Positions 17,495 to 26,456 of a stretch of 64,000 nucleotides of DNA are shown here, one piece after another. Origin of the DNA: Paenalicyclobacillus mengziensis (GTDB lineage Bacteria > Bacillota > Bacilli > Alicyclobacillales > Alicyclobacillaceae); NCBI RefSeq assembly GCF_017298635.1, contig NZ_CP071182.1, positions 3,820,001 to 3,884,000 of the forward strand, written 5' to 3'. Position numbers and translations under genes: made by a program. The notes beneath the pieces were generated by a model. The model was not told the origin of the DNA. It saw only the letters and a list, made by a program, of their open reading frames with translations, and searched no databases. The number at the start of each line of letters is the position of its first letter. Position 1 is the stretch's first letter.

Positions 17495-18532
17495 TCATCC
17501 TTTCACGGTATTCCGAAGTGTTCCAAGCCCATCAATATGGAGCTCTACCACGTCACCAGGTTCAAGCCACCTGTGGACAGTCGGTCCAAGTTCTAAGATA
17601 CAGCCTGTTCCAACGGTGCCGCTGCCAATGACATCTCCCGGATACAGGGTTACACCCCTCGACGCGTGCGCAATCATTTCCTCGAATGCAAAATAGACAT
17701 CCCGGTAATTCCCCCGGGAAAGCACCATCCCGTTGACGGAAGCGGTCATAGAAAGATTGTACCGCTTTCCGAACCGGGAAGTTACCTCTTCGCCCACGTT
17801 TAATGGACTGTCGGTGTCCTCATCACGCGAGGCGCCAAACCGTTCGAGCTCGTCGGGCGTTACCAACCACGGTCCGAGGGAAGTGGCAAAATCCTTTCCC
17901 TTCGCGGGTCCAAGACCAACTTTCATCTCCTCCCGCTGTACATCACGGGCACTCCAGTCATTCATAATTGTGTAAGCAAAAATGTACGCATGCGCCTCCT
18001 CAGAGGGAATATTCTGACCCTCGCGACCGATAACGCAAGCGATTTCAAGCTCGTAATCAAACCAGCGACATCCGGGGGGAATGTCCACTTGAGCTTCCGG
18101 GCCAAGCACTGCTTGGTGGTTGCTGAAATAGAAAGCAGGGAATTCATACCATTGCGGGACCATTTCGAGACCTCGATTTTTCCTGGCAGTTTTCACATGG
18201 GCTTCGAAGGCGTAAAAGTCACGGATACTGGACGGTCGCGGCAAGGGTGGCAATAACTGTATCTCAGGCAGCAAATACACCCCATTTTGTCCTGTACCAT
18301 GACCGTCACTTGACGCTTGACTCGACATGTTGCCAGAGAGTGACCCTTGTAGACTGTCCGCCAAAGCTCGAGCCATCTTCAGGTTTGCCTCGGCATCCTT
18401 CAGAAACTCCATCATCGTCGGTGGCAGTTGACCCTGACTGACCACATGCATGTCAACCACCAAAGTGTCATCTTGAAGCCAACCCGCCCTCACTCGACCA
18501 TCAGGAACACGAAATGTACAGAATCGCATCAC
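17495..18532 (-). CDS. Fumarylacetoacetate hydrolase family protein
   Basis: Metal-dependent C-C hydrolase or decarboxylase of the FAH superfamily. The metal-site block is DYELEIACVIGREGQNIP, followed by YTIMNDWSARDVQREEMKVGLGPAKGKDFATSLGPWLVTPDEL and DVIGSGTVGTGC. The 345-residue length and intact ASTxQ-like N-terminal region suggest a full-length enzyme acting on an aromatic-ring cleavage product. GTG 18532 and ATG 18529 are both possible starts after GAGG. A glyoxalase-type ring-cleaving dioxygenase occurs at 35161, but not in the same operon. Confidence 0.82.
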   Translation of the reverse strand: MMRFCTFRVPDGRVRAGWLQDDTLVVDMHVVSQGQLPPTMMEFLKDAEANLKMARALADSLQGSLSGNMSSQASSDGHGTGQNGVYLLPEIQLLPPLPRPSSIRDFYAFEAHVKTARKNRGLEMVPQWYEFPAFYFSNHQAVLGPEAQVDIPPGCRWFDYELEIACVIGREGQNIPSEEAHAYIFAYTIMNDWSARDVQREEMKVGLGPAKGKDFATSLGPWLVTPDELERFGASRDEDTDSPLNVGEEVTSRFGKRYNLSMTASVNGMVLSRGNYRDVYFAFEEMIAHASRGVTLYPGDVIGSGTVGTGCILELGPTVHRWLEPGDVVELHIDGLGTLRNTVKG

Positions 18533-18644
18533 TTATCCATCCTCTTCTTTTGGTAACTCGTAGAAAGTGATCAAATGCACAGCCGTCGTCGTCATGAACC
18601 GCTAACATATATCATATCTCAGGCCTCTGAAAGAAGGCGTATGC

Positions 18645-19163
18645 ATGTATGTAAAGCATCTAGATGTCCGGTCTATCCTGCTCGCTAAGGGAAACCCCTT
18701 TACGCGCATCACAGAAACAGTGAAGGACCTGTTGAACGACGGAATTTTTGAACTTCGAACAACATTTCGCCCCACACCATTGTACAGATATCTCAAGAAA
18801 AAGGGTTTTTCGCACACGACGATTAGCCTTGGCAAAGGAGACTACCTGACCCAATTTTACCGCAATACTGACGCTTTTCAGTTTGTCATTGACATCCGGG
18901 CCGAGGGAAGTCCTGTCCTGCCGCTGGTGCGTCTTGTCAAGCTGGTTTTGGAAGAAAGTGCGCAATCGTCGGTCGTAGTTCTTGTTGATAGTACGAAGGA
19001 ACAAGAGGTCATGCAACGGGTACAAAGCGAACCAGAACTGATTCGAATGCAGGTAGAGTCGACAGACATCGGCGCGTTAGCGGAAACTCCTGTGAAGCTT
19101 ATGGGGTCAGACACGGACACGCGAATGGTCCGCATTCAGCTCGAAACCAGCCGTGCAGGATGA
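18645..19163 (+). CDS. DUF2249-like protein
   Basis: 172 residues from ATG 18645 after AAGAAGG. The first 70 residues (LDVRSILLAKGNPFTRITETVKDLL, then PTPLYRYLKKKGFSHT) resemble DUF2249 domains, which share the TusA-like two-layer fold. The rest is a second, unrecognised alpha/beta region. The stop codon lies inside a strong terminator stem. The gene is divergent from the FAH gene. Function is unknown; the family assignment is moderate. Confidence 0.6.
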   Translation: MYVKHLDVRSILLAKGNPFTRITETVKDLLNDGIFELRTTFRPTPLYRYLKKKGFSHTTISLGKGDYLTQFYRNTDAFQFVIDIRAEGSPVLPLVRLVKLVLEESAQSSVVVLVDSTKEQEVMQRVQSEPELIRMQVESTDIGALAETPVKLMGSDTDTRMVRIQLETSRAG

Positions 19164-19182
19164 AGAATGCTTCATCCTGCAC
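19153..19182. terminator. Bidirectional terminator overlapping a stop codon
   Basis: A perfect 13-bp stem GTGCAGGATGAAG/CTTCATCCTGCAC with an AATG loop. The left arm includes the stop codon of the DUF2249-like gene, and the right arm ends 7 nt before the stop of the convergent OsmC gene. Confidence 0.75.
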
Positions 19183-19188
19183 TTGGCA

Positions 19189-19635
19189 TTACTCTGCCTG
19201 TTTTATGGACACTTCTCCAACCTCGTACTCCACATTACCCATGATGGTCTTGCCAATAAAGCATTTATTCCTTGCTGTCACTGCTGCCTCACGGTACTCT
19301 GCGAGCTTCTCTTGTACGCCGCCAGCAATGGATGGGTTTACACGAATTCGGGCGAATTTGGATTTAACAGGGTAATCTGTGACTGTTCCCTCTGCCTGGA
19401 TGAAGACTTGGTCTGCAGGGAGCCCCTCTTTCCTTAGCACCCCAAACAAAGTGGCACTGTAACATGAACACACAGCTGCCAACAGGAATTCCTCGGGACT
19501 CGTTCCAACTCCCTTGCCCCCCATGGAATACGGAGCCGAGTACGTCACCTCGTGATTGGATAAGCTTGCTGTCCCCTCGCCTTCACGTCCCGTACCTGAC
19601 CACTTTAACTCGATTTCGAAGCCTAGATTCGCCAT
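19189..19635 (-). CDS. OsmC/Ohr family peroxiredoxin-like protein
   Basis: 148-residue OsmC-fold protein expected to reduce organic hydroperoxides. Two conserved cysteines are in LLAAVCSCYSATLFG and ARNKCFIGKTI, with the substrate region GGKGVGTSPEEFLLAA between. ATG 19635 follows AAGGAGAGG. The OsmC (YhfA-like) subgroup is more likely than Ohr because of the short helix after the first cysteine. Stands alone. Confidence 0.85.
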   Translation of the reverse strand: MANLGFEIELKWSGTGREGEGTASLSNHEVTYSAPYSMGGKGVGTSPEEFLLAAVCSCYSATLFGVLRKEGLPADQVFIQAEGTVTDYPVKSKFARIRVNPSIAGGVQEKLAEYREAAVTARNKCFIGKTIMGNVEYEVGEVSIKQAE

Positions 19636-19782
19636 GACTATCCTCTCCTTTTTTGCCTATTCTACCCCGTTCCAGGGCACTGAACTGTGTCCTGGAGCAC
19701 ACCTTTGTCCCCACGTCTGTCCCCGACCAAAAACGGGCATCCTTGTGAATGAGTAAGTCTTTCGCGAAGAAAGGAATTATTT

Positions 19783-20529
19783 ATGGATGGGACAAAAGCA
19801 AGACGACGCCAACTCGAAAGTCTGCAATCTCGTGAATTCACAGCACCAGTTGTCCGGAAGGTCTCAAAAGAGCGAAAAAGGCGGCGTATGTCTGGTTGGT
19901 TTTGGAGCAGTACTGTCTTCATCATTGGACTCTTAATGGTCGTGGCATTCTTTTACCTTGACCGTCACGGAGAGATTTCACGACTGGTTTTGTCCTCGGG
20001 TGGCTACGGCATCGCAATTTCGATTGTATTGATGGCGATGTTCTGCGTCATTCCCGTGCCCGGAGAGTTTCTGTTGGTTCTCGATATGAAAATTTTCGGC
20101 GTCTGGTGGGGCGTGTTGTACAGTTGGATTGGTACCATGGTTGGCTCGATTGGGGTCTTCCTGCTCGCGCGGTACGTAGCGCACAATCTGCTGCGGTCCT
20201 TTATACCGGATGAACGCATGGCACAGGTAAACGAGTGGGTTGGGAAACGCGGCGTTATCGGCCTGCTTCTGGCCCATGTCGTACCGTTGCCCTTTATTGT
20301 TGTAAACTACGCCGCAGGCATCATCCGTTCCATCCGACTGTGGGATTTCATCTGGACCTCTGCAGTTGGTGGTGTACCGTATTACTTAGGTGCAGGGCTC
20401 GTCTTTTTAGGAGTCTCCACAAAATACCTGTACTGGTCTATTGTCGGGTTGATTGCCCTCGTATCCATCTGGGTTGGCGGATTTTTATACAACCGCCACG
20501 TCAATAAGCTGAAGCGATGGTTGCATTGA
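19783..20529 (+). CDS. TVP38/TMEM64-like VTT-domain membrane protein
   Basis: 248 residues. The cytoplasmic N-terminus of about 37 residues is strongly basic (KERKRRRM) and is followed by five or six membrane helices. The VTT motif is FCVIPVPGEFLLVLDMKIFGVWWG with GTMVGSIGVFLLARYVA, and the second half is LLLAHVVPLPFIVVNYAAGIIRSIRLWDF. The family (SNARE-associated/DedA superfamily) includes lipid scramblases and flippases. ATG 19783 follows GAAAGGAA. Ended by a G/C-rich terminator. Confidence 0.83.
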   Translation: MDGTKARRRQLESLQSREFTAPVVRKVSKERKRRRMSGWFWSSTVFIIGLLMVVAFFYLDRHGEISRLVLSSGGYGIAISIVLMAMFCVIPVPGEFLLVLDMKIFGVWWGVLYSWIGTMVGSIGVFLLARYVAHNLLRSFIPDERMAQVNEWVGKRGVIGLLLAHVVPLPFIVVNYAAGIIRSIRLWDFIWTSAVGGVPYYLGAGLVFLGVSTKYLYWSIVGLIALVSIWVGGFLYNRHVNKLKRWLH

Positions 20530-20533
20530 ACTC

Positions 20534-20563
20534 CCCCCGCCTGCGCTATACAAAAGGCGGGGG
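20534..20563 (+). terminator. Rho-independent terminator after the VTT gene
   Basis: A 9-bp stem CCCCCGCCT/AGGCGGGGG with a 12-nt loop, followed by CTTTTGAG on the plus strand. Confidence 0.8.
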
Positions 20564-20601
20564 CTTTTGAGTTCAGACACCACATTGGTGGTCGAGATAC
20601 A

Positions 20602-21783
20602 CTACATTTCCGCAACGCGCACCCATTGCCGAGACATTGCCGAACGCTCAACTGCAGCGAGTACGGCCTGGTTTTTAACCCCGTCCTCGAAATTCGGCTC
20701 CACATCGCGTCGGTTTGCAATGCCGTCCATCAGTTCTTTGAACAGGTTGATAAACGTATGCTCGTAACCAATAATGTGACCTGCAGGCCAATAGGCTCCG
20801 GCATAGGGGTGAACCTCCTCCGTACAATTGACACGGCGAAATCCCTGCAATCCCGGCTCGTCATCCGTGAAGTAGACTTCAAGCCAGTTCATATCTTCGA
20901 GGCTCCAGCGTATGGAGCCCTTCTCACCGTTAATCTCGAAGCGGTTGCCATTGCGATTTCCAGCAGCAAAGCGTGTCGCCTCAAAGACACCAAGTGCACC
21001 GTTCTCAAAATGAGCGAGAAATGCGGTCGCATCGTCCACGTCGACTTGTCCAGTTTGATTTCCTTCTATGTTGGGACTCAAGCTGGCATTCAGTCCCGAG
21101 GTCATCTCTCCAAGCGGCCGTTCTTCGATAAACGTCTCCACCGCACTGACGATCTCTCGAAACTCACCCACAAGAAAGCGAGCGAGATCGAGGATGTGGG
21201 CTGCAATATCACCGAGTGCACCCGAACCCGTCACCTCTTTTCGCAAGCGCCAGACAAGTGGAAAACTTGGGTCCATGATCCAGTCCTGCAGGTACTGTGC
21301 GCGAACATGATAGATGCGGCCCAGACGTCCCTCCTGAATCAGGCGTTTTGCAAATTGCACGGCGGGGGCGAATCGGTAGTTATGGCAGAGCATGTGCACC
21401 ACTCCCTGAGCCTGTGCGGCGGTGAGCATCTGCCTTGCTTCATCAAGTGTCATGGCGAGCGGTTTTTCACATACGACGTGCTTGCCAGCAGTTGCTGCCG
21501 CAATCGCAATTTCTGCATGCGCGTTGTTGGGGGTTACGATATCAATGACGTCAATATCCTGTCGGTCGATGAGCCTTCGCCAGTCTGTTTCGTAAGACGC
21601 AAACCCGTAGCGCCGAGCGGCCTCCCTCACGCCAGCTTCGTCGCGGCCGGCGATGCCTTGTAATACAGGTGTCGCGTCAGAATCAAAATAGAATGGGATG
21701 TCGCGGTAGGCATGCGCATGCGCCTTACCCATGAATTTGTAGCCAACCATCCCAATACGCACGGGTCGCTTTACGCCCACCAC
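20602..21783 (-). CDS. Gfo/Idh/MocA family NAD(P)-dependent dehydrogenase
   Basis: Sugar or cyclitol dehydrogenase. The N-terminal Rossmann motif is RIGMVGYKFMGKAHAHAY, followed by DIVTPNNAHAEIAIAAATAGKHVVCEKPLAMT, where EKP carries the catalytic-region Lys. The GFO C-terminal domain includes SGALGDIAAHILDLARFLVGE. 393 residues is normal. Its GTG start overlaps the end of the upstream isomerase gene by 13 nt. With the isomerase, ThuA protein and nitrilase it forms a leftward catabolic cluster, probably for a sugar or polyol. Confidence 0.88.
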   Translation of the reverse strand: MVGVKRPVRIGMVGYKFMGKAHAHAYRDIPFYFDSDATPVLQGIAGRDEAGVREAARRYGFASYETDWRRLIDRQDIDVIDIVTPNNAHAEIAIAAATAGKHVVCEKPLAMTLDEARQMLTAAQAQGVVHMLCHNYRFAPAVQFAKRLIQEGRLGRIYHVRAQYLQDWIMDPSFPLVWRLRKEVTGSGALGDIAAHILDLARFLVGEFREIVSAVETFIEERPLGEMTSGLNASLSPNIEGNQTGQVDVDDATAFLAHFENGALGVFEATRFAAGNRNGNRFEINGEKGSIRWSLEDMNWLEVYFTDDEPGLQGFRRVNCTEEVHPYAGAYWPAGHIIGYEHTFINLFKELMDGIANRRDVEPNFEDGVKNQAVLAAVERSAMSRQWVRVAEM

Positions 21784-22739
21784 ATCTCACCCACTTTCTC
21801 TTGAATGATTTGCTGTTTGAGAAAACTCACGGCTTTTTGAAACCCTTCTTCGACCGACATCAAGCTGTCTTCATGCTCAATACTGATGGCACCTTGATAT
21901 CCGACCATTTGAAGCGTGCTGATGATGTTTCTCCAGGTTTCTTCGCCATGCCCGTACCCGACCGTCCGGAAAATCCAGGATCGGTGCAGTTCATCCGCGT
22001 ACGGTTTCGTATCCAGAACGCCGTTTTGTGCCGTATTTTGGTTATCAATCGCCGTGTCTTTGGCGTGAAAATGAAAGAGGGCACCCGCCTTGGCGATGTC
22101 CTTGATGGCAACAATCGGATCCATCTGCTGCCAAAACAAGTGGCTTGGGTCAAAATTCACCCCAATGCTATCTCCGCAACTCTCGCGCAGACGCAGGCAT
22201 GTTTCCGTGTTATAGACGACAAACCCAGGATGGGCTTCGATGGCCACCCGAACACCGTTTGTCTTTAAGAATTTGTCCTGCTCACTCCAATAAGGAATCA
22301 CTTTCTCCTGCCATTGCCACTTGAGTACTTCAAGGTATTCTGGCGGCCAAGGACAGGTTACCCACACCGGATTTCTCGAGAACTCTGATTCACCTGGACA
22401 TCCGGAGAACGTGATGACGTTCTTGACCCCAAGTTCTCCCGCCAGTCGTACAGCGTTTTCAAAATCCTCGTGCGCTTGTCTCGCAACCTCTGCGTTTGGA
22501 TGCAGTGGATTTCCATGACAGGAGAGCGCACTGATTTCGAGTCCGCGTGAGGATACGGCCTTTGCAAATGCGGTCAATTTTGCTTTATCGGCCAAAAGTT
22601 CCGCTGGATTGCAATGAGCCTTGCCTGGATAAGGGCCACAGCCAATTTCAACCGTCTCTAGACCGCTCTCCGCAATGTAATCGAGGGCTTCCTCAAGAGA
22701 CTTTTCTCCAAACAGGACTGCAAACACGCCAAGTTTCAC
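21771..22739 (-). CDS. Sugar phosphate isomerase/epimerase (xylose isomerase-like TIM barrel)
   Basis: AP-endonuclease-2/xylose-isomerase-fold protein expected to isomerise or epimerise a keto-sugar. Visible blocks are LGVFAVLFGEKSLEEALDYIAESGLETVEIG at the start, IEAHPGF, IGVNFDPSHLFWQQMDP (metal Asp/His) and LFHFHAKDT. The GTG at 22739 is preferred because AGGAGG lies 9 nt upstream; an ATG 18 nt earlier overlaps that ribosome site. It overlaps the Gfo/Idh gene, a common pairing in inositol and rare-sugar catabolism. Confidence 0.85.
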   Translation of the reverse strand: MKLGVFAVLFGEKSLEEALDYIAESGLETVEIGCGPYPGKAHCNPAELLADKAKLTAFAKAVSSRGLEISALSCHGNPLHPNAEVARQAHEDFENAVRLAGELGVKNVITFSGCPGESEFSRNPVWVTCPWPPEYLEVLKWQWQEKVIPYWSEQDKFLKTNGVRVAIEAHPGFVVYNTETCLRLRESCGDSIGVNFDPSHLFWQQMDPIVAIKDIAKAGALFHFHAKDTAIDNQNTAQNGVLDTKPYADELHRSWIFRTVGYGHGEETWRNIISTLQMVGYQGAISIEHEDSLMSVEEGFQKAVSFLKQQIIQEKVGEMWWA

Positions 22740-22772
22740 GGTTCGTCGCCTCCTCATTTTGTATATTTACGG

Positions 22773-23492
22773 TCATTGTTCGTTCGAGAACGGAAAGTGT
22801 CCGTAAGTGGGGCGTTCGACGGCGGTTGGTTTCGCCCAAAGTACGGCGTTCTTTAAGACTTTTTGAACGTCCTTGTGGTAATACGTCGGATAACTCTCAT
22901 GACCAGGACGAAAGTAAAAAATTTTGCCCCGGCCACGTTTGTATGTACAACCGCTGCGAAACACCTCTCCACCAGTAAAAGAACTGATGAAGACAAGTTC
23001 ATCCGGGGTGGGGATGTCGAAGTGTTCTCCGTACATTTCTTCGTGTTCGATCTCGATGTGAGAACCGATTCCTGCTGCGATGGGGTGCGTCGGATCGACT
23101 ACCCACAACCGCTCTCTTTCACCCGCTTCTCGCCATTTCAAGTCACACGAAGTGCCCATCAGTCGTTTAAAGACCTTTGAGAAGTGTCCGGAATGAAGGA
23201 CAACCAGCCCCATGCCGTCCCAAACACGCTTCACCACCCGGTCGGCAACGTCGTCTGACACTCTGTCGTGGGCAACGTGACCCCACCACAAAAGCACATC
23301 GGTTTCGTCAAGCACTTCTGGAGTCAACCCGTGCGAGGGTTCCTCAAGGGTTGCAGTTCTCACCTCGTGGCTGGTATCACGAAGTACGTCCGCAATCGTT
23401 TGGTGCATGCCCTTTGGATAGATACTCGCGATGGCTTCTGACTCTTTTTCATGCAGATACTCGTTCCATACTGTGACCTTCATCCCAATCAC
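22773..23492 (-). CDS. ThuA-domain protein (trehalose utilisation type)
   Basis: 239-residue glutamine-amidotransferase-like ThuA protein. Family marks are [55 protein letters not shown] and [17 protein letters not shown]. ThuA proteins oxidise or process disaccharides such as trehalose and sucrose in rhizobia, and many lie next to Gfo/Idh dehydrogenases, as here. The start is at GTG 23492, or ATG 9 nt downstream. It is transcribed with the isomerase gene 33 nt beyond its end. Confidence 0.83.
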   Translation of the reverse strand: MIGMKVTVWNEYLHEKESEAIASIYPKGMHQTIADVLRDTSHEVRTATLEEPSHGLTPEVLDETDVLLWWGHVAHDRVSDDVADRVVKRVWDGMGLVVLHSGHFSKVFKRLMGTSCDLKWREAGERERLWVVDPTHPIAAGIGSHIEIEHEEMYGEHFDIPTPDELVFISSFTGGEVFRSGCTYKRGRGKIFYFRPGHESYPTYYHKDVQKVLKNAVLWAKPTAVERPTYGHFPFSNEQ

Positions 23493-23540
23493 TGACCTCT
23501 CTACGGTGTAGAAGTTGCCACGATGGCAAAGCGGTTACAT

Positions 23541-23590
23541 TTCAGTTCTACATGGGTTGGCACCGTTCAGTTCTACATGGGCCGGCACCG
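23541..23590. repeat. 25-bp tandem duplication
   Basis: TTCAGTTCTACATGGG followed by (TT/CC)GGCACCG occurs twice with two differences and is followed by TTCTAC. It lies between the nitrilase and ThuA genes and touches the nitrilase stop region at 23593. Confidence 0.85.
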
Positions 23591-23592
23591 TT

Positions 23593-24465
23593 CTACAACG
23601 GGTAACGTCGATATACTTCTGGTTTGCGGTCTTTCAGGTGCGACCCCGAGACGTCAAACGCCCTCGCCTCGAGGACATCCGCGTGAACATTTACTTGTGC
23701 CGTTACAAGACCGTTGCCATAACCCGTACTGACAAGTATTTTTCCCTTCGGGCTGACAATCTGGCTGTGCCCCAGATAATCGAGGTCTCCACACACGCCG
23801 ACTTGGTTTGAAGAGATGAAAAAGCAGCCATTTTCCACCGCTCGTACCCGGTCGTATAAGATGTAGTTCTCCGTTGAAGCATCGGTCAACACATTGCCGC
23901 CAACAACCTCCAAGGCCCAAGCCGTCGGCATCGCGAGAATTTCTGCACCCTGCGTTGCGAGTATGCGAGCCACCTCGGGAAATGCCTTATCGTAACAAAT
24001 AAGCATGCCAATTTTGCCAATATTCGTATCGAATACAGGAAATTCATCACCCGGCCAATACACATGCGCCTCATCGCCTGGCTGATGAACCTTGCGATAG
24101 CGACCAACGTAACCTTCTGGCCCAACCAGTACAGCAGTGTTATAGAGAACGTCATAACGGTCTTCATCGCGTTCTGTGAGTCCGAACACAACATAAATTT
24201 CATGCTGCCTCGCCGCATCCATCATCGCTTTTGTTGAAGGACCGTGCGGCACGACCTCTGCTTCATCGTATTGATACTTGATGTCAAGAGACGAGACCGA
24301 TTGGTTCAGGTGACGTAGATATCCTTGCAAGCACTGCTCAGGAAAAACAATCAGATTGGCTCCACGGGACGCTGCCTCATCAATGTATTTCAGGCAGGTC
24401 GCAAGGTTGTGATGTTTGTTGTACGCAACATTCATCGACACAGAAGCAAGTACGACGGATTCCAT
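23593..24465 (-). CDS. Carbon-nitrogen hydrolase (nitrilase superfamily)
   Basis: Amidase or nitrilase with the Glu-Lys-Cys triad: Glu in LIVFPEQCLQG, Lys in YRKVHQPGDE and Cys in GMLICYDKAFPE. The 290-residue length is usual for N-carbamoyl amidase-type enzymes. ATG 24465 follows GGAGGTG at 8 nt. It is the first gene of the leftward ThuA/isomerase/Gfo-Idh cluster. The substrate cannot be read from sequence. Confidence 0.85.
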   Translation of the reverse strand: MESVVLASVSMNVAYNKHHNLATCLKYIDEAASRGANLIVFPEQCLQGYLRHLNQSVSSLDIKYQYDEAEVVPHGPSTKAMMDAARQHEIYVVFGLTERDEDRYDVLYNTAVLVGPEGYVGRYRKVHQPGDEAHVYWPGDEFPVFDTNIGKIGMLICYDKAFPEVARILATQGAEILAMPTAWALEVVGGNVLTDASTENYILYDRVRAVENGCFFISSNQVGVCGDLDYLGHSQIVSPKGKILVSTGYGNGLVTAQVNVHADVLEARAFDVSGSHLKDRKPEVYRRYPL

Positions 24466-24555
24466 GCATCTCTCACCTCCAACCCTAGTCTACTCTAGAT
24501 TTCCATTGGTTTCATAGTGAAATGAAGGCATGTCCATGTTAACCTCGGTCTCGTA

Positions 24556-24678
24556 GGCCGAATCCTGCAAAGGCAGGTACGGGGGATGTTTTTTGTGCAC
24601 TGCGCGTGCACTTGGGGTGAAAGCGACGCTGTCGCAAGGATAACCTCGACCCAAACCCGACAACTAACTCCGAAGGCC
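24556..24678 (+). promoter_or_regulatory. c-di-AMP riboswitch (ydaO/yuaA type)
   Basis: Conserved blocks in order are GCCGAATCC, GGCAGGTACGGGGGATG, CTTGGGGTGAAA, and CCCAAACCCGACAACTAAC followed by TCCGAAGGC, ending 3 nt before the AGGAGG of the NlpC/P60 gene at 24692. The same class of element precedes the paralogous hydrolase at 517-1389. It predicts control of this wall hydrolase by cyclic di-AMP. Confidence 0.88.
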
Positions 24679-24691
24679 ATAGGAGGTCAAC

Positions 24692-25246
24692 ATGAAAACA
24701 AACCGTTTGGCACGCTGGATGGCTTCTGCGATGGCAGTAGCTTCGCTGACGACTTTTGCTGGTGCTGTTGGTACCACTGCATCCGCGAGTACCATCAGTG
24801 CCTTGCCGCCAGGCGTAAGATACGATTATAGTATTCACCCGCTCGCAGGGCGAAATGCGAGTGTCGCAGTCAAAGAGCAGGCGGTGCTGCGCGAAGCAGC
24901 GAGCAAACTTGGAACACCGTACATTTGGGGTCACAACGAAGACCGAGGACAGTACGGTTTTGACTGTTCCAACTTTACCGACTATGTGTATCATCACGCG
25001 CTCGGATACAAAATGAGCGGTGCGTCGCAGGTTCAGTACCATTCCGTTGGCTGGCGTATCCCGGTTTCGCAGATGCGTCCTGGTGACTTGGTCATCTTCG
25101 ATCATGGCGGCCACGTAGGTATTTACGCTGGTAACGGCAGAATGATTCAGGAAGGCGGCGGACTTGGTAAGGTCGGTTACCTACCTCTGCGGCCTGGATC
25201 ATATTGGTACAAGCACATCACAACTGTCAAAAGAATGTTTAACTGA
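24692..25246 (+). CDS. Secreted NlpC/P60 peptidoglycan endopeptidase
   Basis: 184-residue secreted hydrolase. The signal peptide spans about 1-35 and ends near TTASAS. The mature protein is little more than the NlpC/P60 domain, with Cys in FDCSNFTDYVYHH and His in HVGIYAGNGRM. It lacks the SH3 segment of its paralogue at 517-1389 but shares long identical stretches in the catalytic domain. ATG 24692 follows AGGAGG. The c-di-AMP riboswitch upstream and terminator downstream make it a single-gene unit. Confidence 0.92.
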   Translation: MKTNRLARWMASAMAVASLTTFAGAVGTTASASTISALPPGVRYDYSIHPLAGRNASVAVKEQAVLREAASKLGTPYIWGHNEDRGQYGFDCSNFTDYVYHHALGYKMSGASQVQYHSVGWRIPVSQMRPGDLVIFDHGGHVGIYAGNGRMIQEGGGLGKVGYLPLRPGSYWYKHITTVKRMFN

Positions 25247-25264
25247 CATTCGTACCTGTCTGGA

Positions 25265-25293
25265 ACGGACCTCGATGACGAGGTCCGTTTTTG
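25265..25293 (+). terminator. Rho-independent terminator of the NlpC/P60 gene
   Basis: A perfect 10-bp stem ACGGACCTCG/CGAGGTCCGT with an ATGA loop, followed by TTTTTG, 18 nt after the stop codon. Confidence 0.9.
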
Positions 25294-25313
25294 TATTTCC
25301 CAAGGAGAGAGGA

Positions 25314-25342
25314 TGCGTCAAATATACCCCTCATGGTATTAT
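25314..25342 (+). promoter_or_regulatory. Promoter with CsoR/CstR-like operator for the thiol-redox operon
   Basis: ATACCCCTCATGGTAT (25324-25339) is an ATACC-N6-GGTAT inverted repeat overlapping a likely -10 TATTAT (25337-25342); a weak -35 (TGCGTC) lies 17 nt upstream. The same half-site spacing occurs twice at the rhodanese promoter. The pattern matches operators of the CsoR/CstR repressor family (copper or persulfide sensors). The regulator gene itself is not in the window. Confidence 0.55.
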
Positions 25343-25385
25343 GGGTATGAACAACTTAGGCTCTGCACAAGGAGGTTTCTCCACC

Positions 25386-25655
25386 ATGAGTAGCAAAGTT
25401 ATCATGTACGTCATTCCCATCTGCCCCTACTGTCGTCAAGCGAAGAACTTCTTACGTCAACGGGGCATTCCGTTTGAGGAGCGAAACATCCTGTTTCATC
25501 GCAAGTACCGCCAAGAGTTTGAGCACTTAACCACCGTCATGACCGTGCCCGTGACGACCTTTGACGGACAAGTTGTCATCGGATATGACAAAACCAAATT
25601 TGAACGTGCACTGAAAAATATGGCAGAACAACAGCAGACAAAGGAAACGATTTAA
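25386..25655 (+). CDS. Glutaredoxin-like protein
   Basis: 89-residue thioredoxin-fold oxidoreductase with active site CPYC near residue 13 (MYVIPICPYCRQAKNFL) and the cis-Pro/GSH region TVMTVPVTTFDGQVVIGYD. ATG 25386 is chosen over upstream in-frame codons because AAGGAGG lies 8-10 nt before it. Its TAA overlaps the ATG of the CcdA gene, so the two are translationally coupled. It starts an operon that also encodes CcdA and two TlpA-type thioredoxins. Confidence 0.88.
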   Translation: MSSKVIMYVIPICPYCRQAKNFLRQRGIPFEERNILFHRKYRQEFEHLTTVMTVPVTTFDGQVVIGYDKTKFERALKNMAEQQQTKETI

Positions 25656-26365
25656 TGGGCGCTCATCCAACGCTTTGGCTTGCGTTCGCTGCGGGGCTGC
25701 TTTCCTTCATTTCACCATGCTGTGTTCCGCTCTATCCGTCTTATATCTCATACATTTCCGGTGTTACTTTTGCACCGGACACAGCGCATTCCTTTCGGAG
25801 CCGTTTGAAAGCACTGTCTCATACTGCATTTTTCGTTCTTGGATTTTCCATCATCTTTTTTGCTTTGGGCCTGTCAGCGACAGCTGTCGGTCAATTGTTC
25901 ATCGAGTATCGTGAACTCATTCGTGTTGTCGGCGGAATTGTCATTATCCTAATGGGTTTGGTACTTAGTGAACTGGTTAAGCCGAAGTGGCTGATGATGG
26001 AGAAACGGTGGGAGTACCGCAAGAGCAAGGGAAGCTACATCACTTCAATCCTCGTTGGCATGAGCTTTGCTGCCGGGTGGACCCCTTGTGTTGGACCGAT
26101 TCTTGCTTCGGTCTTGGTCTTAAGTGCAACTCAGAGTACGATTGGCATCTCACTCATTTTAATGTACATTGCCGGGTTCGCGCTTCCGTTTTTCGCCTTG
26201 GGCTTTACCCTTGCGTCTGTCCGGAAATTGGCACACTACGGTGCTGTGCTCTCGAAGATTTCGGGATACATCCTCATTGTCATGGGTGTCTTACTTGCAA
26301 CGAACACACTGACCAGAATCACCGTTTGGTTGATTCGGTTGTACGGCGGTTTTACGGGGTTTTGA
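25655..26365 (+). CDS. CcdA-like thiol-disulfide transmembrane reductase
   Basis: Membrane protein that carries reducing equivalents from cytoplasmic thioredoxin/glutaredoxin to extracytoplasmic TlpA/ResA proteins. 236 residues with six hydrophobic segments. The two active cysteines lie in FISPCCVPLYPSY and GWTPCVGPIL, as in CcdA. The operon order glutaredoxin-CcdA-TlpA-TlpA supports an electron relay across the membrane, serving cytochrome c maturation or general extracytoplasmic thiol reduction. No cytochrome c assembly genes are in the window. Confidence 0.9.
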   Translation: MGAHPTLWLAFAAGLLSFISPCCVPLYPSYISYISGVTFAPDTAHSFRSRLKALSHTAFFVLGFSIIFFALGLSATAVGQLFIEYRELIRVVGGIVIILMGLVLSELVKPKWLMMEKRWEYRKSKGSYITSILVGMSFAAGWTPCVGPILASVLVLSATQSTIGISLILMYIAGFALPFFALGFTLASVRKLAHYGAVLSKISGYILIVMGVLLATNTLTRITVWLIRLYGGFTGF

Positions 26366-26456
26366 CGATGTCGGTACGTGCCGGGAACAAACAAGGATTT
26401 GCGAACCACATCGTGAGAGGTCCAAATACGAGACGAACAGGTGGTAGAGAAACATC

